This document shows, piece after piece, positions 1 to 9,075 of a stretch of DNA of 49,098 nt. Each line of letters opens with the position of its first letter. The stretch's first letter is position 1. Location of the stretch: contig WYBW01000106.1 in assembly GCA_011525685.1 (NCBI GenBank), positions 1-49,098 of the forward strand, given 5' to 3'. The position numbers and the translations under genes are program-made. This DNA is from Verrucomicrobiia bacterium. GTDB taxonomy: Bacteria > Verrucomicrobiota > Verrucomicrobiia > Limisphaerales > JADLHS01. A model generated the notes under the pieces. It made no database searches and was not told where the DNA came from. It was given only the letters and a program-made list of their open reading frames with translations.

Positions 1-456
1 ACCGTTCCCCCATTCAGGATCAACGTGCCGTCGGAGCCTGGATCGAAGCCCACCCAGAGGTGATCTCCAAAGCTGGCCGACGCGCCGGTCTCGACCACCA
101 TGAGCGCGGTGTGGTTGTAGCCGATGGTGGACCAATCGGCACTCGTCGCCAGGCTGCCGCCGTTGGTCACGAGCAGCAACCCGCCGTCGCCGTTGTCGCC
201 GACGACCACCTGACCGGCGTTGACGGCGGTATTCACCACGCAGGCCCGCGCACCGGCAACATTGAACACCACCTTGTTCGTGCTGTTGGCCACCTGTCCA
301 CCCGTCCAGTTGGCGCTCTCGCTCCACAATCCATTGCCGGAAGGATTGGCGGCCGGATTCCAGACGGTCGTGGTGAGTTGCGCCTCGGCGGCCCTTGCGG
401 CGCAGAGGAGCAAGGCGGCAGCCAGAGGCAGAGACTCTTTTCGTAACGTCATCATG
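1..456 (-). CDS. Secreted repeat-module protein, N-terminal part (runs off the window)
   Basis: An open frame starts at an ATG ATG pair (454-456 and 451-453) and continues off the left edge, so only about 152 residues are visible. The N-terminus is a signal peptide (basic MTLRKE, hydrophobic LPLAAALLLCAARA, cleavage near AEA). Next comes the module seen twice in the upstream neighbour: WNPAANPSGNGLWSESANWT, then LLLVTNGGSLATS, VVETGASASFG and LWVGFDPGSDGTLILNGG. Glycine- and asparagine-rich strands of this kind resemble autotransporter-type beta-helix repeats in exported proteins of this phylum. It is a tandem paralogue of the gene at 599-3025 and lies 142 bases downstream of it on the same strand. 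It may be an extracellular or surface protein; no catalytic motif is visible. Confidence 0.75.
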
Positions 457-519
457 TCGCCGATCTTCAGGGCTATTCTGAAAGCTCCGGGAAGCGGTGC
501 TCTCTTTCTTTATACTTTA

Positions 520-554
520 CGGGCTTGCCTCTCAAAGAGCGAAAGGCAAGCCCG
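520..554 (-). terminator. Intergenic hairpin between the two repeat-module genes
   Basis: CGGGCTTGCCT (520-530) and AGGCAAGCCCG (544-554) form a perfect 11-bp stem with a 13-base loop, between the stop of the gene at 599 and the start of the gene at 456. Position suggests a transcript end or processing site. No clear U-run follows on the minus strand, so intrinsic termination is uncertain. Confidence 0.4.
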
Positions 555-598
555 GTGAAGTTTTCCAGTCAAGGCAGTACTTCGCTCTTCTTCAACGG

Positions 599-3025
599 TC
601 AGGGTGAAACCGTCCGAAAGAACATCGGACCGGGCCCTGCTGGGAAGGTAAAGGTCACCGGATCTCCTGTCGCCGGGTTCGTGCTGCCCGCCACCGGCGT
701 CCACGAGGTGGGCGACAAACTCGGGGTGCTCTCAATGTAATACATGTGTTGCGGTGTGGTCAGGTAGGTGATCGACACATTGCCGTCGCTGACCGAGATC
801 GCCGTGATTGACTGTTGTGGCGCGGGCAGTAATACGGCGCTGATGGTGGTTTTGTTTGCGACGGGGTCATAGCTATAGAACACGTTGGGGCCGCCATTGG
901 CAGTGATCTTCCCAGCGCTGATATAATTGACCACCGATGCTTGTTGATCGCCGTTGATCACCACCTTGCCCGTCCCGGCCACGTTCAACACCGATTCGCC
1001 CTTGATGGAATCCGTTGGACTCAACTGGCTAAGGTTCAGAGTGCCCCCGTTGATTTGAGCGGTGCCTTTTCCGCCATTCCAACCCAGGCCGAACATCTGT
1101 CCAACCGACACCGTTCCGCCATTCATGATCAGCGTGCCGTCGGCGGTTGGCTCGAAGCCGATCCATAAATGATTCCCAAAACTGGCTGACCCGCCGTCTT
1201 CCACCACCAGGAGTCCGGTGTTGTTCATGCCGATGGAATTCCAATCATTGGCGCTGCTGCAAGCCAGACTGCCGCCGTTGGTAATGATCAGAGTGCCTCC
1301 GGGACCGCCGAGACCGATGCGCATTACTTTGGCGAACGCCGCATGGGTCACCGTGCAAGGAATCGCGTCAGGCACATTGAATCGCACTTCGGTCACATTG
1401 CTCGGACCCACGCCGCCGGTCCAATTGGCGCTCTCGTTCCACAGACCATTGCCGGACGGATTGGCCGCCGGATCCCAAGTGACCAACTCCGGCGGGAGAT
1501 AAACACCCATCGGGTAGATCGTGGTCTTGCCCACGACGATGTTGTTGTAATCTACCACCAGCATGTCCGGTCCGGCATGATTCGTGATCTGACCGGTGCT
1601 GATAAAACCATTCACGGAATCCACCTGATTACCATTGATGACGACCTTGCCCGTGCCAGAGACATCCAGGACCGATTCGCCTTGGATGGAACTGAAATAA
1701 TCCCACTGGGAAAGATTCAAGGTGCCGCCGTTGATCTGGACGGTACCTTTTCCGCCCTGCCAGCCCAAGCCGAACATGCCGGCTACCGAGACCGTTCCGC
1801 CGTTGATGATCAACTTGCCGTCGGCGCCCGGATCCAAGCCAATCCACAATTGATATCCAAAACTGGCTGACCCACCGTTTTCAACCACCATCAGGGCGTT
1901 GCTATTGTAACCGATGGCAGCCGCATTGACGGTCCCGCAAGTCAGGCTGCCGCCGTTGGTGATGATCAGAGTGCCGCCGGGACCGTTGTCGCCCATGACC
2001 ACATAATCCGCAACTGCCGCATCGGTCACCGTGCAGGGAATCGCACCCACGACATTGAAGGTCACCTTGGTGATGCTGCCGGGACGGACAAAACCGGTCC
2101 AGTTGGTGCGCTCGTTCCATTTGCCCGTCGTGGAGGGATTGGCCGCCGGATTCCAAACAGTCTCCGGCACCGGGACTTCGCCCTCGATCGCAAAGAGTGT
2201 CGTCTTGCCCTCATTCATGTTGTTGTAGTCAATCCCCACCGTGCCCAGTCCGCCATAGGCCTTGATTTTCGAAGCATTGGTATAAGCACTCATCACCGCG
2301 GTGAGGTCGCCGGGAATCGTGACCACGCCGCTGCCGGAAATATCCAGCACCGAACTGCCCCGAATTGAGTTACCCTCACTTTGAATCTGAGAGAGATTCA
2401 GAACACCGCCATCCTTGACGTTCACGTATCCCACCGCGCCATTGTTCTGCCAGTTCAGGCCAAGCATTCCCGACACGTTGAGGATTCCACCGCTGTTGAT
2501 GTTAATCGTTCCGATCGCCCCTACCGTCCAGCCGGCCCAGAGATGGGATCCGACATTGACCGTGCCGGAGATTTCCGAGGTCCCATTGGCAATGTTTCCG
2601 TGGTACAAAATGTTTGCGACGTTCAAGGTGCCGCCGCTTTCCACGGTCATGGCTCCCGTGCCGGCCGGGTTGTTTCCTTGTCCGATGGTCACATCACCAT
2701 TCTGGCCGGCACCCGCAACCGTCGTCAGGGTTCCGCCAGTGGCAATGACCAGTTTGCCCTGCTCATCCACACCCACCTGTAGCCTGCCGATCGTTTCGGT
2801 CGTGGTCAGCGTCACGGTATTATTGCCCCAGTTGATGCGACCCAGATCGGCCGTCGTGGGCACAGAGGACACATTCTGCCAACCCGGCTGATCATTGAGC
2901 GGGGCGGTTTGAGTCCAGTCACCACTCTGCCGATAGCGAATGGTGGCACCGAGAGCCGGACCCGCAATCAGGACGCCCAGCAGGGCACACGCTAGCATCG
3001 AGTTTCTTTGGGTTGTTCTGTTCAT
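599..3025 (-). CDS. Secreted beta-helix-like protein with repeated ~226-residue modules
   Basis: About 808 residues from the ATG at 3023-3025. I chose this start because a signal peptide (MNRTTQRNS, then a hydrophobic run ending GPALGA) follows directly; the frame is open 28 codons further upstream but that stretch does not look coded. The mature protein begins with GDWTQ and NDQPGW, then glycine/asparagine-rich strands typical of autotransporter-associated beta-strand repeats. Two copies of a module opening with W[ND]PAANPS..G.WNE..NWTG start near codons 290 and 515, about 677 bases apart; each carries LIITNGGSL, VVE.GGSASFG and LIINGGTVSV-type strands. The last ~65 residues (YYIESTPSLSPTSW...FFRTVSP) form a C-terminal domain also seen at the end of the protein at 43419-46376, suggesting a shared export or anchoring module. 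Function unknown; likely cell-surface or extracellular. Confidence 0.85.
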   Translation of the reverse strand: MNRTTQRNSMLACALLGVLIAGPALGATIRYRQSGDWTQTAPLNDQPGWQNVSSVPTTADLGRINWGNNTVTLTTTETIGRLQVGVDEQGKLVIATGGTLTTVAGAGQNGDVTIGQGNNPAGTGAMTVESGGTLNVANILYHGNIANGTSEISGTVNVGSHLWAGWTVGAIGTININSGGILNVSGMLGLNWQNNGAVGYVNVKDGGVLNLSQIQSEGNSIRGSSVLDISGSGVVTIPGDLTAVMSAYTNASKIKAYGGLGTVGIDYNNMNEGKTTLFAIEGEVPVPETVWNPAANPSTTGKWNERTNWTGFVRPGSITKVTFNVVGAIPCTVTDAAVADYVVMGDNGPGGTLIITNGGSLTCGTVNAAAIGYNSNALMVVENGGSASFGYQLWIGLDPGADGKLIINGGTVSVAGMFGLGWQGGKGTVQINGGTLNLSQWDYFSSIQGESVLDVSGTGKVVINGNQVDSVNGFISTGQITNHAGPDMLVVDYNNIVVGKTTIYPMGVYLPPELVTWDPAANPSGNGLWNESANWTGGVGPSNVTEVRFNVPDAIPCTVTHAAFAKVMRIGLGGPGGTLIITNGGSLACSSANDWNSIGMNNTGLLVVEDGGSASFGNHLWIGFEPTADGTLIMNGGTVSVGQMFGLGWNGGKGTAQINGGTLNLSQLSPTDSIKGESVLNVAGTGKVVINGDQQASVVNYISAGKITANGGPNVFYSYDPVANKTTISAVLLPAPQQSITAISVSDGNVSITYLTTPQHMYYIESTPSLSPTSWTPVAGSTNPATGDPVTFTFPAGPGPMFFRTVSP

Positions 3026-3205
3026 TTTACTTTCTTGTTGTGCCCTTGGCTCAGAGTCAATGCGCCGAACCCTGCGTCCCTCAGGCGGTTTCCACCACAC
3101 ACATTCCACTGCCTCAATTCTGCGTCGAAGCCGTCGAACCCTGCGTGATCTTGAATTGGCTGATCAAGCATGTCGGCAGGTTAGATTCCTCGTAGAAAGC
3201 TGCCC

Positions 3206-3249
3206 ATCCCCGAAAGCGGGGATGCGGCCTCCTCCCCGCTTTCGGGGAT
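3206..3249. repeat. Perfect 17-bp inverted repeat
   Basis: ATCCCCGAAAGCGGGGA (3206-3222) is the exact reverse complement of 3233-3249, with a 10-base loop. It lies in the gene-poor stretch and looks like a REP-type palindrome. Each arm contains its own smaller palindrome (CCCCGAAAGCGGGG). Confidence 0.8.
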
Positions 3250-3300
3250 GCCGGACACCCGTGGGAGTCCTTGGAATCCAACCATTGCGCGAACACTTTG

Positions 3301-3393
3301 ATGGCGGCGGTGCCGAAACCGGCGACGGTGGGATTGCTGAGCCTGGGGCTGTTCGGCGCAGCAGCGGGGCGACTTAGTCGCCGCACCGCATAA
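3301..3393 (+). pseudogene. Orphan PEP-CTERM-like C-terminal anchor
   Basis: Thirty codons from ATG 3301 to TAA 3391 read MAAVPKPATVGLLSLGLFG followed by AAAGRLSRRTA. The layout of VP(E)PAT, a short hydrophobic stretch and a basic end matches PEP-CTERM sorting tails, with Lys where Glu is usual. The frame stays open for about 20 codons upstream but shows no recognisable exported domain. It is probably the 3' end of a lost gene or part of a dispersed repeat. Chance resemblance cannot be ruled out. Confidence 0.3.
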
Positions 3394-3721
3394 GCCTCGC
3401 CGGTAGTTGAGAACAACTTTCGGTCGCGGCCATAGCGAGGGTGTGGCCGCTTTCGCGTACGCCAGCGCTCGCGCAAGTCGCCCCCGGCAACCCTGAGTTC
3501 CACCAACCCGGTGGGAATTGCTTTCCGGGAACAAGCTCGACGAAAGGAAATGGAGGATCGATTCTCCCTCTGCTTGCGCTCGGGTCATTCATTTCTACCC
3601 CTGCCACATTCGGGCCAACTCTCACTCTGCCGGTCCTGTGTTGGCCCCGTGCTTGCAGGCTTACCACGGGCAGAAAAGATTCTTCATATTTTCTCCCCGG
3701 CCTTTGCGCATATAGGATTGA

Positions 3722-4260
3722 ATGCAGCAACCCTGGTCAACCATGCCATCGCCACAACAACGTGAGGAAGCGCTGTTTCGCGTCGCCGTCGAACTCCAAC
3801 CCGGTGTCGCCCGCGGAGCTTTCCTGGATCAAGCTTGCGCCGGCAACGCCGCCCTGCGCCAGCGCTTGGAAGCTCTGCTCGCCGCGCACGAGCAACCCGA
3901 AACGCTTCTGTCCACGCAGGCCGAAGCGGGCCGACCCACCATCAAGCTCGATCTCGCCGATGCGCCCGACGAAGCGGTGGGCCAGACGCTCGGGCGCTAC
4001 AAGTTGCTGGAGCGCGTCGGCGAGGGCGGGTGCGGCGTGGTGTATGTAGCCGAGCAGACTGAACCGGTGCGACGTCGCGTGGCGCTCAAGGTCATCAAAC
4101 TGGGCATGGACACGAAGCAGGTCGTCGCCCGGTTCGAGGCCGAGCGGCAGGCGTTGGCGATGATGGACCACCCGAACATCGCCAAAGTATTGGATGCCGG
4201 AACCACGGACTTGGGCCGGCCCTACTTCGTCATGGAACTGGTGCGCGGGTCAAAACCACC
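3722..4260 (+). pseudogene. Truncated Ser/Thr protein kinase (N-lobe only)
   Basis: The frame opens at ATG 3722, with AGGA four bases upstream; a second ATG at 3743 gives MPSPQQREE. It encodes the N-terminal helical segment common in verrucomicrobial and planctomycetal Hanks kinases (ALFRVAVELQPGVARGAFLD), then a kinase N-lobe: GRYKLLERVGEGGCGVVYVA with the glycine loop, RRVALKVIKLG with the ATP-anchoring Lys, RFEAERQALAMMDHPNIAKV with the helix-C Glu, and PYFVMELVRG. Homology stops near 4250-4260. The expected continuation (VRGIKIT-type) seems frameshifted by a couple of bases. Beyond it the frame reads antisense through the end of the convergent pseudopilin gene, with nonsense sequence to a stop at 4495. 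The catalytic loop (HRD) and DFG are absent, so it cannot be an active kinase. Confidence 0.8.
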
Positions 4261-4262
4261 GG

Positions 4263-5096
4263 CTAGTAAGAGCAGCGCTCTTGCATCCAGACCACGTCCG
4301 GATTGTTGGGACTGGCGACGTTCAACTGGAGGGGCACGCCGATGCGCATCGGGGGAGTGGTCCGGGGATCACGCCATTTCCGTATTTCCGAGTGACCGTC
4401 CGCGAACGCGAATCCCGCCGCCTTGTTATGGTAGCTGGCCGGGTAATCCACGATTTTGGTCGAGGCCGGGTTGGGATAACCGTCCATCTCCGTGACGAAG
4501 TAGCCGTCGTTGATGCTGTCCTGGCGCTCGTCCAAGATCACAAACGTCATCGCCGGTCCGGGCCGAAGCATTTGCGTCATTTTGCGATAGACCACGGAGT
4601 TGGGTGAGGCCAGTCCCCAACCGCCTTTGTAGCCGGTCTGAGGCGAGTCGCCATTGCCGCCCACCCAGTTGCTCATGGCGACGCTGCGCACGCGGGGCAC
4701 CCGCTGGCCGAGATTGTTGATGCCGTAGGAGGTGTCGGCCGGACAGCGCCAGATGCCCACGGACTGGCCGCAATACGGCCAGAGGACACTGCGACGAACC
4801 GTGGTGTCGAGATTCCAGTTGTCGGCCGCGGTGGGGCTGGCGTCGTTGAGGATGCCGGGCACCCAGACGTATGGCGCGTTGGCCGCCGTGGCGTAAGCGA
4901 ACGGCAGTTGATCGCGGCTGTCCTCGGCGTACATGCGCCAGGCCAGGGTGAGTTGCTTGGTGTTGTTCATGCACCCGATGCCTTGCGAACGGATCTTCGC
5001 TTTGGACAAGGCCGGCAGGAGCATGGCGGCCAGAATGGCAATGATGGCAATGACAACGAGCAATTCGATCAACGTGAAGGCTTTCTGGAGCTTCAT
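4263..5096 (-). CDS. Type II secretion-like pseudopilin with H-X9-DG motif
   Basis: A 277-residue protein starting [20 protein letters not shown]. The short basic leader followed by F-T-L-I-E marks prepilin peptidase cleavage before Phe7 (Ala, not Gly, at -1), with Glu5 of the mature chain present. The hydrophobic helix runs to about residue 27. Near the C-terminus [17 protein letters not shown] contains the H-X9-DG motif of the planctomycetal/verrucomicrobial prepilin-type family. Cysteines near residue 42 ([13 protein letters not shown]) and in [10 protein letters not shown] are typical of the family. The gene is convergent with the truncated kinase; its stop (4263-4265) lies at the point where kinase homology ends. 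It is divergent from the gene at 5175. The specific role of this abundant family is unknown. Confidence 0.9.
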   Translation of the reverse strand: MKLQKAFTLIELLVVIAIIAILAAMLLPALSKAKIRSQGIGCMNNTKQLTLAWRMYAEDSRDQLPFAYATAANAPYVWVPGILNDASPTAADNWNLDTTVRRSVLWPYCGQSVGIWRCPADTSYGINNLGQRVPRVRSVAMSNWVGGNGDSPQTGYKGGWGLASPNSVVYRKMTQMLRPGPAMTFVILDERQDSINDGYFVTEMDGYPNPASTKIVDYPASYHNKAAGFAFADGHSEIRKWRDPRTTPPMRIGVPLQLNVASPNNPDVVWMQERCSY

Positions 5097-5174
5097 ACGG
5101 AAAGTTTATGCCTTTCTCAGCCGGCGGGCAAGCCGTCCTTGTCAACCCGGCTCGCCCCTCCGTATCGTGGGTTG

Positions 5175-6548
5175 ATGCTCAAGTTCCTCCTCGCTTTCGC
5201 GGGCTTGCTGGTCGCCGTAAACCAGTCAGTGACTGCCGCCAATCCAACCAGCACCTCCGCTTCCGCCTCGCTGCGCGTGGCCACTTTTGACGTGGACGCG
5301 ACGCCACCCATCGGTTCGCTGATGGCTTACGATCCGGTGACGAACCATTGGGACCTCAGGTTGCGCGCGCGCGGTATCGTGCTGCTGGGGGCGGGCGAAC
5401 CGATCGTGCTGTGCGCGGTGGATTGGATCGGCATCGCCAATGGCGGACACGATGCGTTTCGCGAGACGCTGGCGCGGGCGGGCGGCACCACCGCCGACCG
5501 CGTGGCGGTGCAGGCGTTGCATCAGCACGACGCGCCGATTTGCGATTTCTCGGCCGAACAAATCCTCAAGGACGCCGGACTCGACCCTCGACAGTTCGCG
5601 GGCGACTTTCACCGCGAACTGCTTTCCCGACTCGCCACCGCGCTGCGCGAATCTTTACCCCGCGCACAGCCCGTCACGCATCTCGGACTCGGCGAGGCGC
5701 GGGTGGAGAAGGTGGCCTCGAATCGGCGCATTCTCGGACCGGACGGCAAGGTGCGCGCCACCCGCTACACGGCCACCAAGGACGCCGCGCTGCGCGCCGA
5801 ACCGGAAGGCGTGATTGATCCGATGGTGTCGCTGGTGAGTTTCTGGAACGACGAGCGGCCGGTGGCCGTGTTGAGTTATTATGCCACGCATCCGCAGAGT
5901 TACTATCGTACCGGTATTCCGAATCCGGATTTTCCCGGTGTGGCGCGTTTCTTCCGGCAACTGGCCGTGCCGGAGGCGCTGCACGTTCACTTCGATGGCG
6001 CGGGCGGCAACCTCGGCGCGGGCAAATACAATGACGGTTCAGCGACCAACCGCCTCGTGTTGGCCGAGCGCCTGGCCGACGGCATGCGCCGCGCGTGGGA
6101 AAGCACCCAGCGACAATCCATTGCTCCGGGGGACGTCGGTTGGAGCCTCGAATCCGTGGCCTTGCCGGTCGCGAAACATTTGTCCGCGGAAAAACTGGAG
6201 GCGCAACTCAACGCCCGGGAAAGCGGCTTCAACGCTTCACGGCTGGCGTGGGTGCAGCGATGTCGTGCTGGTCACAAGATTGACCTCACCTGTCTGCGGC
6301 TGGGGACGGCGAGGATTCTGCATCTGCCCGGCGAGTTGTTCGTCGAGTATCAACTGGCCGCCAAGGCCGCGCGTCCCGATCGGTTCGTGGCGATGGCGGC
6401 CTACGGAGATTACGGGCCCTGGTATATCGGCACGGCGGTCGCCTACGAAGAGGGAGGCTATGAAACCAGTCCCGGCGCTTCCAACGTCGCCCCCGAGGTC
6501 GAGGGGGTGTTGATGGCGGCCATCCGGAAATTGTTGCGCGAGCCATGA
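5175..6548 (+). CDS. Neutral/alkaline ceramidase-like secreted protein
   Basis: 457 residues from ATG 5175, chosen because [22 protein letters not shown] is a clear signal peptide; the open frame further upstream is antisense to the pseudopilin. After the signal, [11 protein letters not shown]...[24 protein letters not shown] and [13 protein letters not shown] match the N-terminal region of the neutral/alkaline non-lysosomal ceramidase superfamily; the His-rich AL-HQHD is a likely Zn-binding segment. [10 protein letters not shown] and [16 protein letters not shown] give further His and Gly-rich family motifs, and [17 protein letters not shown] a C-terminal block. In this phylum such proteins usually carry only the N-terminal domain, as here. 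It overlaps the next gene by ATGA (6545-6548). The true substrate may not be ceramide. Confidence 0.75.
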   Translation: MLKFLLAFAGLLVAVNQSVTAANPTSTSASASLRVATFDVDATPPIGSLMAYDPVTNHWDLRLRARGIVLLGAGEPIVLCAVDWIGIANGGHDAFRETLARAGGTTADRVAVQALHQHDAPICDFSAEQILKDAGLDPRQFAGDFHRELLSRLATALRESLPRAQPVTHLGLGEARVEKVASNRRILGPDGKVRATRYTATKDAALRAEPEGVIDPMVSLVSFWNDERPVAVLSYYATHPQSYYRTGIPNPDFPGVARFFRQLAVPEALHVHFDGAGGNLGAGKYNDGSATNRLVLAERLADGMRRAWESTQRQSIAPGDVGWSLESVALPVAKHLSAEKLEAQLNARESGFNASRLAWVQRCRAGHKIDLTCLRLGTARILHLPGELFVEYQLAAKAARPDRFVAMAAYGDYGPWYIGTAVAYEEGGYETSPGASNVAPEVEGVLMAAIRKLLREP

Positions 6549-7948
6549 GCAGCGCGGTTCTTCGTTGGGCAAGCGTTTGCGGGATCACGCTGGCGATGTC
6601 AGCGCGCGGCGCCGAGGTTGAGCCGGGGTTCAAACCCCTTTTCGATGGACGGTCGCTCAACGGCTGGGAAACGCCGGATAGGAGTTACTGGACCGTGGAG
6701 GAGGGAGCGATCACTGGTCGGATCACCAAAGAACATCCCTGCACGGCAAACCAATACCTGGTCTGGCAGGGCGGTGAACTGGCGGACTTCGAGCTCAAGC
6801 TCAAGTCGCGCCTGAACGGCGAGGGCGGCATCAACAATGGCTTCCAATTCCGCAGCCGGCTGCTGCCCGACCACGATGTGTGCGGTTATCAGGTGGACAA
6901 CAACCTCCAGACCCCGTGGCTGGCGCGGCTTTACGACGAGTATGGCCGCCATACGCTGGCCTGGCGGGGCGAACGCGCCGTGTTTGATGCCGACGGCAAC
7001 CGCGCGGTCACGAAAATTGCCGAGGCCGAAGGCGCAGCCTGGTTTCGCTTGGAGGACTGGCACGAGTATCACCTGGTCTGCGCCGGACCGCGGATCACCC
7101 TGCGGATTGATGGCCGGCTGGTGGCGGAAGTCGAGGACAACGACCCGCGCCGCCGGGAGCCGCAGGGCATTCTCGCGTTGCAACTCCATAGCGGCCCGCC
7201 GACGGTGGTTCAATTCAAGGACATCCGTGTCAAGGAACTGAAAGCCGCCGTGCCGCCGCGCAGGCGGGTCGAGTCTCCCGTTGAATCGAAACGCTCAACG
7301 CTTCGCCGCGAGGCGGCTGCCTGGTGGCCGTTGGACACCGGTGGACACGGGGCGCAGCCGCCGTTGCGTCACATTCCGGCCTGGGAGAAGTTCGAGTTGA
7401 ACGTCCGCGCCACTGGGCCGGGCGCGCGCGAAGGCGCGGAGGTCGTCCTGCTGGACGGGGCCTACTTTGACGCCGGACCCGATTTGCACGGCGGGGAGGA
7501 ATCGGTCACGGTGTATCTGCGGGCGCGTGATCCGCGCGGGCTGTGGAGTTCGGCGCTGTTCGCCAAACGCGGCAGCCGCGAGCGGGTGCATTTCAACCTG
7601 TTCAGCGTGGACCTGCCGGAAACACCGGGCGCGGACATCGGCTTTGAAATCCGGACCGACCGCGGATTCGCGATGGTCAGTTTCCCCGTATCGCAAATCG
7701 AGGCGCGTGCGTGGCACGACCTCGTGGGACGGTATGACGGACGCAGTCTGGAATTGTTCTGCAATGGCCGGCGCTTGGCGCAACAGCCCTGGGGTGGCCG
7801 CTTGCAGCGCAATCGCGAGCCTTTGCTGATCGGCGCCGAAACCGATGGCGCCAGGGTGGTTCGCCATTTTCATGGCGAACTGGGAACGGCCGCGCTGTGG
7901 ACGCGGGCGTTGTCGGATGAAGAGATCGCCTGGCTCTCAGGCCAATGA
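6545..7948 (+). CDS. DUF1080 (3-keto-disaccharide hydrolase-type) plus LamG-like protein
   Basis: 467 residues with a signal peptide ([23 protein letters not shown]). Residues ~27-235 are a DUF1080 domain: [68 protein letters not shown]. This fold is described for 3-keto-glucoside/3-keto-disaccharide hydrolases. Residues ~285-467 form a concanavalin A-like (LamG-type) jelly roll: [69 protein letters not shown] basic, arginine-rich linker joins the two. The start overlaps the stop of the ceramidase-like gene, so the two are probably translationally coupled. Likely extracellular sugar or glycoside processing. Confidence 0.85.
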   Translation: MSSAVLRWASVCGITLAMSARGAEVEPGFKPLFDGRSLNGWETPDRSYWTVEEGAITGRITKEHPCTANQYLVWQGGELADFELKLKSRLNGEGGINNGFQFRSRLLPDHDVCGYQVDNNLQTPWLARLYDEYGRHTLAWRGERAVFDADGNRAVTKIAEAEGAAWFRLEDWHEYHLVCAGPRITLRIDGRLVAEVEDNDPRRREPQGILALQLHSGPPTVVQFKDIRVKELKAAVPPRRRVESPVESKRSTLRREAAAWWPLDTGGHGAQPPLRHIPAWEKFELNVRATGPGAREGAEVVLLDGAYFDAGPDLHGGEESVTVYLRARDPRGLWSSALFAKRGSRERVHFNLFSVDLPETPGADIGFEIRTDRGFAMVSFPVSQIEARAWHDLVGRYDGRSLELFCNGRRLAQQPWGGRLQRNREPLLIGAETDGARVVRHFHGELGTAALWTRALSDEEIAWLSGQ

Positions 7949-7953
7949 AGGAA

Positions 7954-7980
7954 AAGTGTCAGCGCGCTTCCGCGACACTT
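7954..7980. terminator. Convergent-gene hairpin
   Basis: AAGTGTC (7954-7960) pairs with GACACTT (7974-7980); with one bulged A the stem extends by GCG/CGC. It lies directly between the stop of the plus-strand DUF1080 gene and the stop of the minus-strand VOC gene, touching the latter. Position fits a bidirectional terminator, though the flanking U-run is short. Confidence 0.45.
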
Positions 7981-8407
7981 AACCCCCCGCTGTGGCGACA
8001 CCGATCATCCAGCCCAGGCCGAAACGATCCGTAAGCATGCCGAAGCGCGGCGACCAGAAAGTCTTCATCAACGGCATGGTGACCTTGCCCCCTTCGGCCA
8101 GCGCGTTGAAGGCGCGGTCGGCTTCCGCCTCCGTGGCCACGCCCAGGTGGAGCGAAAGCCCGTTGAACCCGGCCGCCGCTTCACAGCCGTCGGAGGCCAT
8201 GATGGTGCTCTGGCCGATGCGGAAACTGGTGTGCATGATCTTGTCGCCCCAGTCCGGCGGCACGGTGCCCGGCGGGGGTGGTTCGGGACTTTCCTTGAAA
8301 CGAATCAGCATTTCCACCTCGGCGCCGAGGGCCTTGCGGTAGAACGCCACCGCTTGCTCGCAGTTGCCGTTGAAGAAGAGATAAGGTTGCACAGATGAAC
8401 TGGTCAT
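7979..8407 (-). CDS. PhnB-type VOC (glyoxalase/bleomycin resistance fold) protein
   Basis: 142 residues from ATG 8407. It opens VQPYLFFNGNCEQAVAFYRKALGAEVEMLIRF and contains IMHTSFRIGQSTIMASDG, LSLHLGVATEAEADRAFNALAEGGKVTMPL and FWSPRFGMLTDRFGLGWMI. This is the usual PhnB/3-demethylubiquinone methyltransferase-like subfamily of the VOC superfamily. Length and motif order are complete. The family is cytosolic, and most members have no assigned substrate. It lies 48 bases downstream of the DUF1428 gene on the same strand, a common pairing of small, stand-alone metabolic proteins. Confidence 0.9.
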   Translation of the reverse strand: MTSSSVQPYLFFNGNCEQAVAFYRKALGAEVEMLIRFKESPEPPPPGTVPPDWGDKIMHTSFRIGQSTIMASDGCEAAAGFNGLSLHLGVATEAEADRAFNALAEGGKVTMPLMKTFWSPRFGMLTDRFGLGWMIGVATAGG

Positions 8408-8455
8408 GGGGTGCCTTTGAGGTGTGGTTGGTGTCTGGTTGCGGGAAAGCGAAGG

Positions 8456-8827
8456 TCACTCTTTCGATCCCTCAACGATCATTTTGAATCCACCGTACAA
8501 CATGCGTTTGCAGTCGAAGGGCATGTCCTTGGGATCGCACATCGAATGGATGCGCGGGTCTTTCATCACCGCGGCGTTCACCCGGTCGCGATGCTGCCGC
8601 GACTTGTAAACGATGTAGGCGAACACAATCGTTTCGCCGGGCTTCGACTTGATGCCTTTGGGAAATGGCGTGCAGAATTTGATGTCCAGGTCGTCGCCGA
8701 GACATTCCTTGTAATCCAACGCGCCGTGCTCCATCCAGATCTTGCCGGCCTTCTTCGCCATCCGGGTGTAGGCGGCGACTTTCTTCTTCGGCACGGGCAG
8801 GACGAATCCATCTACGTAGTGGGGCAT
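8456..8827 (-). CDS. DUF1428 family protein
   Basis: 123 residues, starting MPHYVDGFVLPVPKKKVAAY with the family signature Y-V-D-G-F-V. Conserved blocks follow: MAKKAGKIWMEHGALDYKECLGDD, ETIVFAYIVYKSRQHRDRVNAAVMKDPR and DCKRMLYGGFKMIVEG. Together they match the DUF1428 (YbaA-like) family, which has a dimeric alpha/beta-barrel fold, and the length is normal. The biochemical role of the family is not established. It is probably cotranscribed with the PhnB-type gene below it. Upstream there is a 248-base gap to truA containing only a short TTGAGGG triplication near 8841-8862. Confidence 0.88.
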   Translation of the reverse strand: MPHYVDGFVLPVPKKKVAAYTRMAKKAGKIWMEHGALDYKECLGDDLDIKFCTPFPKGIKSKPGETIVFAYIVYKSRQHRDRVNAAVMKDPRIHSMCDPKDMPFDCKRMLYGGFKMIVEGSKE

Positions 8828-9075
8828 TGGTTTGGTTTATGGTTGAGGGTTGAGGGTTGAGCGTCGGGGATCAAGCGGGGGTGAGAGCGGCCTTGGCGCG
8901 CAGGTCGTGCCGCGGGAGAACAGCAGGTATCCATGCTGTGGGGTTGTGTTCAAAAGTTGCCCGCGGTCGTTGCTGTCATATTGTGCTTGTTTGAATGCTA
9001 CGACGGACCAGTCGCCAAGGGGAGCACAAAGTAGGCAAATATCGCGCAACGTCCGAAGCCACCCACAGCCGTCCC

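Larger units (their letters stand above)
3026..3721. other. Gene-poor stretch with repeat and gene remnants
   Basis: No convincing gene fills these ~700 bases between divergent genes. They hold a perfect 17-bp inverted repeat (3206-3249) and a short reading frame resembling a PEP-CTERM tail (3301-3393). The other open frames here are short, arginine/serine/proline-rich, and look like chance frames of GC-rich DNA. No clear -35/-10 pair was found. Confidence 0.6.

Noticed and set aside
5095..5165. ATACGGA/TCCGTAT inverted repeat spanning the divergent pseudopilin and ceramidase-like promoter region
   Set aside because: Only seven bases per arm with a 57-base spacer; no stronger than expected by chance.
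4908..5174. N-terminal extension of the ceramidase-like gene
   Set aside because: This part is antisense to the pseudopilin N-terminus; a clear signal peptide begins at 5175.
8841..8862. TTGAGGG triplication as a regulatory or CRISPR-like repeat
   Set aside because: Only three seven-base units without spacers; probably chance or slippage.
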